Assembly: GCA_047967505.1 (NCBI GenBank)
Contig: CM106539.1
From: Dipteris shenzhenensis
Taxonomy: Eukaryota; Polypodiophyta; Polypodiopsida; Gleicheniales
Strand: one strand, 5' to 3'
Length of the DNA stretch: 64,000 bases
In this document: positions 12,701-26,000 of the stretch, piece by piece
How the letters are laid out: each line of letters starts with the position of its first letter
Position numbering within the stretch: position 1 is the first letter of the stretch
Notes under the pieces: model-generated
Databases searched by the model: none
Seen by the model: only the letters and a program-made list of their open reading frames with translations
Told to the model about the DNA's origin: nothing
Made by a program: the position numbers and the translations under genes

Positions 12701-15700
12701 AACTGTCACGTTTGGGTTATCTGCCGTCTCTTTCTTTTTCAGATTTGCCTACTTGTGATCATTGCATATTTGGCAAGCATTCTGTGACTCCTCATAAGAG
12801 GAGAACTCCCCAAAATAGAGCACCGCTTGATCTAGTGCACATTGATTTGTGTGAGATGCCACAGTTATCACTAGGGGGTGCAAAATATTTTATTACTTTC
12901 ATTGATGATGCCACACGCAAAGTGTGGGTCTATTTCTTGAAGCATAAGGGCGATGCCTTAGATGCTTTCAAGAGGTTTGTCGCTCAGGTTGAGAATCGGA
13001 CAGGTCGTAGGCTGAAATGCCTCAGATCCGATAATGGGGGTGAGTATGTGTCACATGCTTTTGTGCAGTTTTGCAAAGCTAAGGGCATCAAACAGGAACT
13101 CACAGCCCCTCATAATGCATCTCAAAATGGTGCAAGTGAGCGGATGAATCGAACTATTCAGGAGAAGGTTCGATGTATGTTGTCTTATGCTGCATTACCC
13201 CATGGCTTTTGGGCAGAAGCCGTGCAAACAGCAGTTCACATTATTAATAGGTCGCCAAACAAGGCTTTGGAGTTGAAAGTGCCAGAGGAGGTGTGGTCTG
13301 GCAAGCCACCTTCATATAAGCACTTACGTGTATTTGGCTGCGAGTGCTTTGCTCATGTACGCAAAGAACTGCGCACCAAACTGGATCCAAAGTCTATCAG
13401 ATGCATCTTTATAAGTTATGGTGACGAAGGTGAAATGGGGTACAGGTTATGGGATCCCGTTAAACGGAAGATTATACGCAGCAATGATGTCATCTTTAAA
13501 GAGGATAGTGTACACAAGGAACCCGTGCAACCTGTAAAATACAGGAGGGTTATTTATGATGATGTTGGACAGCAAAGAATGCCCATTTATATGCAGCAGC
13601 AGGCTGCTGCAGATAACCCTGTTCAAGAGGGTATACAGGCTGGAAATCAGCCAGATAATTTTGCCAATGATGCACCACTGGATATGCCAGCAGATGGGGC
13701 TGTAGAACAGGCAGATATGGTGGTACAGCCACCCGTCATGCATGATGAACAGGCTGGACAGCAGCCTAATCCGGAACATTTTGTTAGGAGGAGCACCCGT
13801 GTACAACGGCCTCCTGCCAGGTTTGTTCCAGGAGCCAATAATGTGGCTGATTTTATCATGCTGACAGATTGTGGTGAGCCTTCCAGCTTCAAGGAAGCTA
13901 TGGGAAGAACAGAGAAAAAGAAGTGGGAGAAAGCCATGCAGTCAGAAATGGACTCCCTACTTCAAAATGATACATGGGACTTGGTGCAGCTACCTACAGG
14001 CAGAAAGGTTTTGCCATGCAAGTGGGTTTACAAAGTCAAAGTGGATTCAAATGCTTTACCGAGGTATAAGGCCAGATTGGTTGCCAAGGGATTTAAGCAG
14101 GAGAAGGGCATTGACTTTGATGAGATCTTTTCCCCTGTAGTCAAGATGACTACTTTGAGAGCAGCGTTAGCTCTTGTTGCTCACGATGACATGGATTTAT
14201 GTCAAATGGATGTGAAGACAGCTTTTCTTCACGGAGATCTCCATGATGAGATCTATATGAGTCAGCCAGAGGGATATGCTGTTAAAGGGAAAGAGCAGCT
14301 TGTGTGTAAGCTCAAGAGGAGCTTGTATGGACTCAAGCAGGCGCCAAGAGAATGGTACAAGAAGTTTGATGCCTTCATGCAGTCCCAAGGGTATCATAGG
14401 TGTGAGACCGGTCATTGCTTGTACACCAAACGAGCAAAGGATGGCAGTTTGATGCTACTCATTCTATATGTGGATGACATGCTTATTGCCAGTAAATCTC
14501 AGCATGAGATTAGTACTTTGAAGAAACAACTGCATAAGTCTTTTGACATGAAAGACTTGGGTGATGCAAATCATATTCTTGGCATGCGGATTACTCGTGA
14601 CAGGTCCAAGGGACTTTTGTTTCTGTCACAGAAGGAGTACATTGACAAAGTACTGCAGCGCTTTAAAATGGAAGGGGGGAAGTCTATTAGTACCCCGTTG
14701 CCTCCACATTTAAAACTCAGCAATAAGGACAGCCCCAGATCAGATGATGATAAGGCTGAAATGGCCAAGGTTCCGTATGCATCTGCAGTTGGATCTTTGA
14801 TGTATGCCATGGTTGCCACTCGTCCGGATATTGCCTTTGAGGTACCAAAGACTTGTGCATATGCTATGGTAGGCAGGATGCATTGGTGCATGGTTTTACA
14901 GATTCAGACTATGCAGGGAATGCAGATAACCGGAAGTCTACTACCGGTTATATTTTCACATTTGCAGGAGGTGCTATATCATGGGTGTCTCGGTTGCAGA
15001 AATGCATTGCACTGTCAACTACTGAAGCTGAATATGTTGCAGCCACTGAGGCTTGCAAGGAAGCAATATGGCTTACTCGGCTGGTGGGAGACTTGGGCAT
15101 TACAGGAGATATGCCAGTTTTGCATTGTGATAGTCAGAGTGCTATCATGTTAGCAAAGAATCCGGTCTTTCATCAGAAGACCAAACACATAGATGTGAAA
15201 TATCATTTCATCAGGGAGGTACTGGAAGACAAGCGACTTGAGCTTGTGAAGGTGCATACTGATGATAATCCTACAGATTTGCTCACTAAGAGCTTGCCTA
15301 CAGAGCGGTTTGCACATTGCCGCCACACATGGGATTAGGGTGAGACCATTTTTATTTTATGGTCTTGTATACAGTAACTGTATATTGCTGTAATTTTTAT
15401 TCTTTTCTCCCCTTTAGGCACATTGGCCTTTAGGTGGGAGGTTGTTGGGGTAAAGGCACATTGCCACCCCTTTATTAAAGATAAGACATCTATGACTGTC
15501 TTAAGACAGTCATAGGGTAAAACCTAATCCTAATAAAACTAATGAGTTTGTGGTGTGGCTCATCACTTCACACCCGCACACTTGAGTCTTCTCTCTCTCA
15601 CTCACTCTCTCCTGCTTTGCTCTTCTTCCTGTTTCCTTCCCTCTCAATTGATAGATACAAGTCTCTTCTTAGGGGTCAGAACAAGACTTTTGGAGCCCGG

Positions 15701-18700
15701 CGAATGGCACTAGGGGTCCATGGAGTCTGCATAGTGGTGTTATCTACATGAGCTTCATCCGTCATTCAGGAGGGTATATTGGTGGAGACCAGGGCGGTTT
15801 ATATTATTATTCAGGTTGAGAATACCTATATTGGTGTCCACAATGTGTATGCTCCTACCATACCAGGGCTCAGATGCACTTTTTGGCCACATCTCACAGA
15901 GTCTCTTCCTCAAGCCCATGCGTGGATTGTTGGAGAAGATTTCAACATGGTCAAATTCTCTAAAGACAAGATTGTCCAGAGAGAGGAAGGCTTATCAAAC
16001 AGAGAGAGGGCTGAGTGCAACCGTTTTTTGCTCCATGCTAGACTTCATGATGCATCTCGGTTCTATGATTTCTCTCACATTTCAGATAGTTTACAGTTCT
16101 CTTGGACTAGGTCTTCTCATGGCTCTCTTTCTCTAGCCAAATTAGATAGATTCTATATAGGTAAGTGGAGCTAGCTAGAGATAGATAGGTTGGTATTCAG
16201 CCAAGCTTCATCCTTTTGGACCATGATCCAGTATTTCTGCAAGTTCTGCCTATGTCTAGATTGCAGAACACAGGCTCATTTAGAGTCCCTGACATGGAGT
16301 TTGTGCAAATGCTTTAAGATACATGGTTATCAGAGGACACACCAAAGGAGCACGGATGGCTAGCCTAGTTGGAGCGAGCACTAGCGAGAGTTAGTGATGC
16401 TTGCCAAGAAAAAGCAAAAGAAGAGAAAGCAAAACACAAAGACAGAGAGAGATCAAATAGGGCTGAGATTGCCAGATTACAAGGCATGGTGTAGAGTTTT
16501 TCGGACTCTCTTTTTCTTAGAGGTCAGCTCTCCACAGCACAGAAGAGACCGGAGAAGCTACAGGATAGGAGAGCTCAATCTCGATATTACTCCCTATAGC
16601 ACGATGATAGATGCTCCAAAGAGATTTTAAGGCAATTGGACAGAGATATTCTTATGACAGCCTACGGAGACTTACAGATGATGCGGGGGTATTGTACACA
16701 GATCCTCAGAATCTCATGGAGATCACTTCTGATTTCTATAAAGTCTCTATACACAAGATCCAGTCACCGATGAGATTGCCATTGTGAGAGAGGAGGTTTG
16801 GAGTCATGTTCAACAAATGGTCTCGGATAGGATGTGCCACATGCTAGACTATCCACTTACTCTTTATGAGATCATAGATGCATTATGTGAGCTTCCCATG
16901 AATAGGTGTCTAGGCGAGGACCATTTGTCTCCGCTCTTTATAAGGAATCTGCGGGATATCATTGGAACTCATCTATTGTCCGCTTTGTTAGAGGCTCTAC
17001 AACTAGGATCTTTGGGGGAACCCTTGTATACTGGTCGCATTTGTCTCATCCAGAAAGGAGAGACAAGACAGTTCTCAGGAACTTGGGACCCAATACACTT
17101 CTTGGGATTGCCTACAAGATTCTAGCAAAGACTGCCTAGAAGATTTTAGCGAAGACTTTGGCTTTATGCCTTATACCTCTATTTCCCAATATCATCAAAG
17201 CTATGCATACAGGTTTTGTTTAGGATCGGAGTATTTTGGACGTGTTTACCTTTTGGGAGACTTCACACTAGGATATTGCAGTCTTACATCTCGATTTTGA
17301 GAAGGCCTATGACAACGTTGACTAGAGTTTCCTATACAGTATCATGAGGAGGTTGGGTTCTAGTGACAGATGGGTATCATGGGTATCTTCCATTTACTCA
17401 CTTGGCGGTGGATGGCGTTGTGTGGAGGATTCACATTTCAGTTATCCAAATCTTTCTCAAGGCTGCCCTCTTGCACCATACCTTTTTCTTTTTGTGGTTG
17501 AGGCTATGGGTTACTTTATGCAGTCTAACTACCACTGCTTCTTCCATTGACAAGTTTTGCCTCGCATCAAGAGCAAAACTCGCATCAAGAGGACTAATCA
17601 ATTGGAACAATTCAAAAGGTATTTGGACTAATGCTGAGTAGGATACTCCAAACTAGGGAGTTAACAGAGGCATTGTCAAAGGCAGCTCCACTAGATGTTT
17701 GGGATTTCAATTTGGTATAGATGTGTCTCTTGCTCAACATTTTGCTCATGTGTTAGAGAGAGTATACGAAGGAAGCTAGCCTATTGGAGTACAGCTAGGC
17801 TTTCTTCGACTAGTAGAGCACTTTTGCTCAACCAGGTGTTGTTGGTGACCATGTGGTATGTAGCTTCTTGCTGGTGTTTTCATGCTAACAGTATCAGATA
17901 GGTAAGGAGATTGCTCAAGAATTTCCGGTGGAGTGGCAGGGATGGTTCAGTGGACACCAGAGCCAAACTATCATGGGACACTATCACCCTTCCTATAGCA
18001 CAGGGAGGTCTTGATCCTCAGCTACAGAGCAAAGCTCTCCTAGTCACGCTTCTAGTGAGAGCAGGGGATCAGCCATGGAGGCAATTTTTGCTACATGGTA
18101 TTCTTCAGTGTACACCTAGGATAGTTGGTCAATGGCCAAGATGTGTCAGCTAAATTTCCTTGGCAGATCACGAAGACGCATTCAGATTTGGGACTATTTC
18201 CGTCCAACACTCATCTGTGTAATTCCATCCACTAGAGAGGAGATAGCGAAGAAGCCCCTTTTCCATAACACCTTGGTGCAATATCAGGGTGTTATCCTTG
18301 GCACAGTGAGCACGAATCCAAATTGGCACAATGGCAGCCCAAGGAGTATATACCCAGATGAATCTAGGAACCTTCCCAAACTCATCCTCTAAAAACACAA
18401 CATAGTGCACTTTCAATCTCATGATAGTCCCTCATAAGATTGAAAACCATAAACTCCATCACGCATAGCAGGGACTGGCTACTATGACATCCCCACTGAC
18501 GTCATCAGCGCCCAACAGTGGGTATAGACCATAGTATAAAAATATGCTCTCACACATACAAATCCACACACCCACACATACTTGAGCATCCATTTCTACA
18601 AAGTCTTCGTACTAAGTTTCTGTCAGCATTCCAGAGGTGAAGAGCATTCCAGAGGTGAAGGGCAAACTCAGCCATGATGAAGGCTAGCACTAAAGGAGAA

Positions 18701-21700
18701 GGCTAATCATAAAATAGTCCAAAACCTCTTGCTTGTGAAGAACGATTTCATTTTAGTGTCTCCCAAACGAGCATGCCCAAGGAGTATACTAGTATTGGTG
18801 GCTGGTTCAAGGGAGGTCAGAAGCTCACAAAGGAGACTATTATGCATTCGTTTGGACATCTCCAACAGGTTTCTGGTGATAATTCTAGGTTTTGGGAGCC
18901 ATCCCTTAGCAGTGGAGAGAGATTCACACTGAGCCTTATGATAATCCTCAGCCTTATTCAGTTGGGTTGGATGCTTTAGTGAGCTTGGCATATGTTTAGG
19001 CATGAGAGTGGGACCAGCACCTTTCTTATATTATTCTGCAAATACTTCGCATGGACTTAAACCCTTTTAAGGACCAGCATGATCTTTACTGGCAGAGGAT
19101 CAAAGTTACGAGGATACCTGGGGAAGCTATGGTACCTAGACCCCTCGCAAATTGACTATCACAAAGAAGCCTAGATGGAGACTTTGAATATTTCAGGGGA
19201 GATCTCTAGCAAAGTTATTCGGTCCAGAGGATTGCTCCCACTGCTTCAGATGCTTTCGCCTTTTTTCATTATTCAATTAGGACCGGATACAGGATTCAGC
19301 AGAGAGGTACTCACCATTTACCCATGCCTGCTCAGCACTGGCAAGCACAGGGGATTACTGAGCAGCTCATGTCGAGGTTCTGGACTCACTTTTGGGAGAT
19401 CAGTAGAAACAAGAAACTTTCATACTCTCTCTGGTTTACCATTCAGAGGGACATTCCAGTGGGCTCATGGTCACAAAAGTCGGGCCAACCTTGTCTTTGT
19501 ATGAGATGCTAGCTTGCAAAAGAATCCTGCAAGCATTGCTTGGCGAGTTGTCACATTGCCATGATGGTTTGAACCGGAATTCTCAATTTATTATCTTATA
19601 TACATCCGAGTCTTTCATGATGACCGGGGAGCAGCTCTTTGGGGCAAAGGGTCTAGTGCCGTTGCTTTACACAAGTCACAGGCTAGTGACCATGCTTTCT
19701 TCATGCAATGCCATATGAGACATGGTCCTACAGATCTTAGCAACATGGACCCACAGGATTTGTCTTGGATTCCTAGATCCCACTTAGGATACCCTACCTC
19801 CTCCATCGGCGGGGTCGGCTTGGTAGGTGGTCTCCAGCATTATATTGTGGCGGATCTAGTGTTCGAGATGTGTACATGTTTTAGGCGGCCATCCATCCAA
19901 TGCAGCTGCTATACTAGCTTCTATTTGGGCGGATCTTATTTTCACCATCAAGAGTCTATGGGAAAGATGTATTGGGTCCTCTACAAAATGGCACAAGAGG
20001 GATTGATCTCATTCATGAGGACCTGGGATTGCTCTCAATTTTTCCATTTGACACCACTTGGGATATTGTGGCGCTATAGACCACCCACTTAGCTTTTCTG
20101 TCATATTGTAGAGGCCAGGGATAGACTTTTTACTCTTTACCTCTTGTATAATCCGTTTTGAATGGAAAAAATTACTGCATTTTGTATTAAAAGGCTTATT
20201 TTCTCACCTTTTCTTAACCGGTCAACCAGCAGACAGCACTTAAAAGCTGTAGGCAAATTCTGAAGTCTCTGATACAAAACAGATCTAGTTCTTCCATGTT
20301 ACTGAGCAATATGTAAGGAAAGGTGGACATGCAGTATACAAAGGTACAAATCTACAAGCGCATGCCTATACATGTTTTTCTGCATATGCTGATGCGAGCC
20401 CTTAACCATTACCAGAAATTTTCATCACATGTATAATTCGCTTTGCTGACTCTGATCAACAGAGATAGAGCTTTTATTGCTATCACCTTCAACTGAGCCC
20501 CACATGTTTCCATGATGTCAGCAAATTCTTCTTCTAAAAAGAGACTGCGCTGCCTGACCTCCTCTGCAAAATGGAAATATAAACAGCTTATAAAATGATG
20601 CATCAATGACCAGAAAAACACAGCTGAATGTATGCATGGCTATGCATATGCACCCATACATAAAGAAACCCTCTTTTGGCATATGGAAACACAGATTTTC
20701 CCTGACTAAATTCATTGCTGCACATCTGCTAAAAAACTTTCATTGGATTGGCAATGATTATAGCTTGTATGGACTTACCTATTTGTTATTATGTGATATT
20801 TCTTTGATTACACAGCTAATCATGGAGAGTCAATCCCGCTGGGATCTTAGCATGGATCCATCACACCGTCCATATTGGGAGTCCTTTCATGTCTCACCTA
20901 TTTTTGCCGCCGCTTTTGCATATGCTTGAGGCAGATCTCTTGATTCACTTGGCGCCTAAGAATTGGTCTATTGTGTCATGACTGGCCGCTATCACGTATT
21001 CCAGCTCAATGTCAGCAATGCCAGTAAGATGCAGAGACATAGGAGCTATTCCCTTTATCATAAGTGGAGGCCATGGTATACCTTACTCAAGCAGATCCAG
21101 CCCTTGCCTTGGAAGAGCCAGCAATCGCTATTACTAGAACATCTTACAGAGGGTATGTTTTTGTCTTGTGCGAGGAATAGAAATCCTCAACTTCTATTGT
21201 CGATAATACGGTGAACAAACAAAAATAAGAGATGATTGGGAGTCTAGAACCTTGGCATGTTTGGAAGGCTCATCCTTCAAATGTTGAGAGGAGAAGTCCG
21301 ACATCTAACACACACTTCTGTGGACCTCATCTGCATTGTTTGTGGTATTTAAAACCAATAAAGGAGAGTCCGGAGCGCTCCAAGGTTGACAAGACTATTT
21401 TGTCAGAGGTTGGACTTTCGTCTTCATATTCTCTAGCGCAAAGCAAGGCATCACATGGCATGATGCTAGTAGCCAATCAACAAATTCCTTGCATTGTTCT
21501 TTCCTTTCGCACTGCTTTCACAAGTTCTTGTGACCACTATATTTGCAATCATGGAAAGACTTTTTACTTAGGTCGCCACAGCTTATGGCCTAAATAACCT
21601 CCACCTCAATAGAAGGGTCTTGTTTCTAGGAAAAGCAGCAAGGGTACATGAAAGAGAGAGGTCTTGTTTCATAGCCAGGGAAAACAAGGGAGGATAGAAC

Positions 21701-23034
21701 TTCATCTATGGCCAGAGAACCCCTTCAGCCACCAGGACCAGCCAAGAGACATCTCTTGAAGTAGAAAGGGAAGGGGAGAGAATCGAGGAAAAAGTTTGGT
21801 TGAAACAGGCATGGTGACAAAATGACCAATTGTTTGGAACGGTATGGAGGATAAATCAGCCAATGGGTGAAACTCCAAGAAGGAAAGCAAGGAAGCAAGT
21901 AGGATTTCATAAGGAGCACAGCAAAACAGATCATTTGGGCACACTTACAGGTGCTCATGGGGAAAGCGAAATGCAAGGAGAGGGGTTGTACTACTGTTTC
22001 TGAACTTCAACAAGGCAGCCTTGACACAATGCCTAGATGTAGCCTGTCATCTCCTATGCAGGAAACCAAGTTGAAGCACTTAATATTCACCATGGAATTG
22101 ATGTTCCATCTAGGCACAAATGGCATACATTGTGGAAAAGAGAATCCAGTCCGGGTGTCACCAATACTGTGTTTTTATAGTGTGTTTTTATAGTGTTTTT
22201 ATAGAACACCAGAACATCAGCTTAAATTTCGTGTTGGCACCTGAAGAAACACCTATTTGGTAGTATCATGACCACTTCTACTATATGGGGTTTAGCTTGG
22301 CGGGGCAAGCATTTAAATGAATGCATAGAATCAGCTACGGAAGGTCTAGAAGTATTTCTGAGCCAGCTTTCAAGAAGTCAAAGAGACGATGCCCTGATCA
22401 ATCCTTCTTTTAGAAAAAGGGAGTATGACCATAGAACTGTTGGGAATGGAGAGGGTTCTCAGTTACATATTTACACAAACAATGGCCAAAGAAAAATCTT
22501 ACACGGGCACCCATTGGACAAAGTTTTGCCATTACAATGCAGCACATCAATGGTGTTCCAGGCTGGTTTCCTCACAGCTAGAGGTTTTAAGACGCAACCC
22601 TAATTCCTAAAACTAATTCCTTGTCAGATAAAGAGAGCAGCCAAGTCCCTGCAAATGGGATTCCCAGCACCTAAGGTCCAAGCCAAGGTGATGGCACGTA
22701 GGACAAGTCCAAAAGAGCAATTGTGCCTACTTTGTGATAGAAGGTTGTAGAGACAAAGCAAGATGCTCTTCTAGAGTGTCTGATTTATTCGTGAGTGCTG
22801 AATAGATTTGACTCAACCACTCAAGACATGACACTAAATTCCTGCTCTCAGAAAGGGAACACACCAATGCCATGGGCACATATGTCATGAAGGACCAAAA
22901 GGGGGCTTATTTAGTGTTATCCTAGTGGAAGTTAGAGGGAAATGTGGAGGGACTATAAAAGTTCACATCCAACTTTCATTTTAGTACCTTTTGATGTCAG
23001 TAACCCTATCTATTCTCCCTCCCTCCTCCTACCT

Positions 23035-23080
<46 letters not shown>

Positions 23081-26000
23081 CTGCTCCCTCCCCGCCCTGC
23101 AAGCCTCCCTCCCTGCCCTCCCAGACCCATCCATCCGCATCCTGCTGGCACCCTTGCTGCTGTGTGCTCTCTGTGAGCCTTGGCGCCGTCAAGCCCCCAT
23201 TGCTGCTGTGCCATCGCCAGAGGTCCCCCTCATGGGCTGCACCATTTTCACAGCCCCCCCCCGGGTTCTTGCGTCACCGAGCGGCAGCTGACCGCCCCTC
23301 TGCACGACCCTCCTGCTCAGCAGCACCGACTGGAGCTCTCCAGTGTTCACCTCTAGGATGCTGCTGCTGTGCCGCGTGCTGTGCGCCAGGCTGCGCGACA
23401 GCTTTGGGCAGCTCTAGGCCCCCCGCAGCAGCCTATAGCTTTAGGCCAAGCTAGGCTGCTGATTGCAGCCCCCAGGCCCCGCCTAGGGACCCAACGGAAC
23501 ACCAAGACCACCTTGGGCCCCGCGTGGTGACGGGCCTCACTGTTGATCCATAATGCTCTCGTCTCCTCGAGCTCCTCCCCCTCGATCTCATCTGGTGTTG
23601 GCTAGGATGTGTAAAAATCAGTGACATGTGTCTGTGCTCGGTCTAGCTCAGTGTCTTGAGGCATCGACTGTAGCTGATCTCTGGCTTTCCGCACAAGGGA
23701 ATCTCTGTGTCTCCACATCTCAATTAGGTACAGCCCAATGCAAACCTGGTCGGGGAAATGTATGAGTCGAGTGAGTGGTCCGAAACCAAACCCCTCCTGA
23801 AAGAGACAGTGGTATTGCCCTCAAATCTCATAGTAGACTAGGCAAACACATGGAAAATGCTCCTCTGTCTCGACCTCCCCCATCGTGCATAAGTTGTAGA
23901 CCCGTTGATCTCTAGGAATGTCGGCCGCTCTCCCAACCTCAATCCGCAATTGGTGGGACGAGACTTGTATCTATCTGATAGCAATCTGCAAGGCGTGTGA
24001 GACTCTCCTATCCTCCAGGTACTGGGGCCTGACGATGAGTCCATGCTCCAATATCCTCAGAAAGTGGTCATGATAGAACTAGGTCTTGACGGGGAACTCC
24101 TGATACCCTCCCCAAGCCGGAGATGTGTGAAGCTAGAGAAGTTCTAACCATATGATACGGTTAATCTCATCATGTGGAAGCAGCTCCGATGGTGCATCCA
24201 TGCCAACGTTCCATTGAACTATGAGCCTGGCTGTAAATAGAGGCATCAAAAGGTTCACTAGCATCATGAATGGACAACTTAAGCCCCGGCTCCATAGGAG
24301 TAGAGATGGGCTTGCAATTCTGAAATCTGGACCATTCTAGGAGCTTACCAATATACTCGGATTGCAACAACCTAATACCTCTATCATTTTGTATAAACTA
24401 GATGCCCAAATAGTAGTGAAGCAACCCCAAATCTGACCTCTCAAACATCTGCCATAATTCAGCCTTAAATCTGCAATTTTTGCAGCATTAGTACCAGCGA
24501 GCAGCATGTCATTGACGTAGAGAACAACAATGAGCAAATCCCTCCCTTCCTTCTTGACATAGAGGGTACTCTCATGAGGATTGTTCTGCATTCCCTGGCT
24601 AGTCAAAAAGGCATCTATCTTGTGAAAAAAACCAGACTTTTCGAGAATGCAAATGTGTGCAATGCATGCAGAATTTGAATGCCAATTAGCCCTCCAATGG
24701 GGAAGAGCGCCCTCGTGAGAGTACTTGTTTCTATTTCGACCTACATGCAAGGTGGGAGAGAGATGGCAGATGAATACAATGTGGTAGAGAGAATGCTACA
24801 TGAGATTCACAATGAAAGGGTGATACCCTTTCATTAATGTCCCTTCAGATCACTCAAGTTCCATCTTCCCATTTACACCTACCATTCAATGCACTCTAAT
24901 GCACCCTTTCCCTTTGCTATTGCCCCTCGGACCTAGACATGTGTGTGCACATCTTTATTACTAATCACTGGCCAATGTTACATAGTTTTGGCGGTACTAT
25001 TTACACCACTATTTACACCGCTTAATCGATCATAAATACAAACATATAACTGCACCATCAAATTGGCGCCTAACAATAATAAGGTTCTAATGACTATAAA
25101 TTAACTAAATAATCATTTTTCTTGTCATGACACTCCTTCCTGCTTGAATGAGCAGAAGTCCTCTTTTGGATTATTGCTCGTCTCTTCCTCTTACGTGCAC
25201 TTTCTCTTGTTACTTCTGCAATTGCATCGCCTCTTTATAATCTGCGAGTATCTGTGGAAAATTTGTAGTGAACTCTTCTTCCATCCATTGTGCATCACTA
25301 GCTGGCTGGTTTTTAAACTTCAGTAAATACATCTCTCTTCTTTCCACGAGTACTCTTCTCATTATGGTACACGATCTGTTCCAGAGTAAGAACTTCAGTC
25401 CCATCTTCAAGTTCAGGTTCTTCTTGATGCTGAGTATCCAAAAACGCAGAAGTATTGCCATGGCATCTCTTCAAATTGCTCACATGAAAGATATTCTTCA
25501 TACGCCAGTGCGCCGGTAATTTCAGCTCATACGCTCTAGATCCTTCTTCTGGATATAAAGCTGCTGAAATCTGAAATGGACCATAAAACTTCGGTGCTAA
25601 CTTGACATGTTTTGTACTTTCTCTCACTGACTTGATTCTTCTTTTATCAATCTTCAATAAAACCCAATCATCCTCCTTGTAATAAACTTCTTTTCTTTTT
25701 TTATTGGCTGCCTTGGATTGTTGAACCTGGGCCTTCTTAATATGTTCTTTTACCTGCTCAATAACCTGTGACATATCCTCAACAAACTGGCCAGCAGGAA
25801 AAATTCGCTCCCCCAAGTGTGTTATTGGAGTGGGTAAACATTGCCCATAGATGATTTCAAATGGGGCTTTCTTGGTGGAAGTATGTACAGTGTTATTATA
25901 AGCAAACTCTAATCATGGGTAAGAACTCTGGCCACCTTCTAGGTTGGTCATGGACATAAGCTCAAAGTAAAGTAATTATGGTTTAATTGGCATTCTCACT

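Larger units (their letters stand above)
9492..15646 (+). mobile_element. young Ty1/copia retrotransposon with identical LTRs, defective pol
   Basis: The 204-bp LTRs (9492-9695, 15443-15646) look identical on direct comparison. They are flanked by a perfect 5-bp target duplication ATTGA (9487-9491, 15647-15651). Interior: primer site, a 1.6-kb leader, one gag-pol frame (11317-15338), and a polypurine tract. The frame carries one TAG (11752) and a deletion of roughly 100 bp near 14845 that removes about 30 residues between RT and RNase H and shifts the frame. It inserted into a dead LINE. A recent insertion lacking intact pol implies either help in trans or damage after arrival. Confidence 0.95.
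9371..16175 (+). pseudogene. LINE apurinic-type endonuclease domain (interrupted)
   Basis: Coding parts are about 9371-9491 and 15652-16175. Seen: [10 protein letters not shown] with the metal-binding Glu, then [18 protein letters not shown] (normally GDFN), SLQFSWTR and LAKLDRFYI, the usual end of the exonuclease-endonuclease-phosphatase domain of plant L1 elements. Stops occur at about 15750 and in later frames. The domain nicks target DNA in live LINEs; here it is dead. Confidence 0.7.
9371..20191 (+). mobile_element. decayed LINE (L1-like), split by a young copia element
   Basis: Endonuclease, reverse transcriptase and C-terminal parts follow in order on the plus strand. The endonuclease is cut by the copia at 9492-15646. 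Joining 9491 to 15652 restores the frame ...[24 protein letters not shown]. It ends with TTTTGAATGGAAAAAATT and GTATTAAAA near 20191, which resembles plant LINE tails. Many stops and frameshifts show that it was long dead when the copia arrived. It sits in the 16.3-kb intron of the SET gene on the opposite strand. The 5' boundary is uncertain. Confidence 0.75.

Noticed and set aside
22942-23454. 170-codon plus-strand frame rich in Leu, Ser and Pro, with Arg/Glu repeats opposite
   Set aside because: Generated by the (CT)n microsatellite and the C-rich sequence after it; no domain, no sign of a gene.
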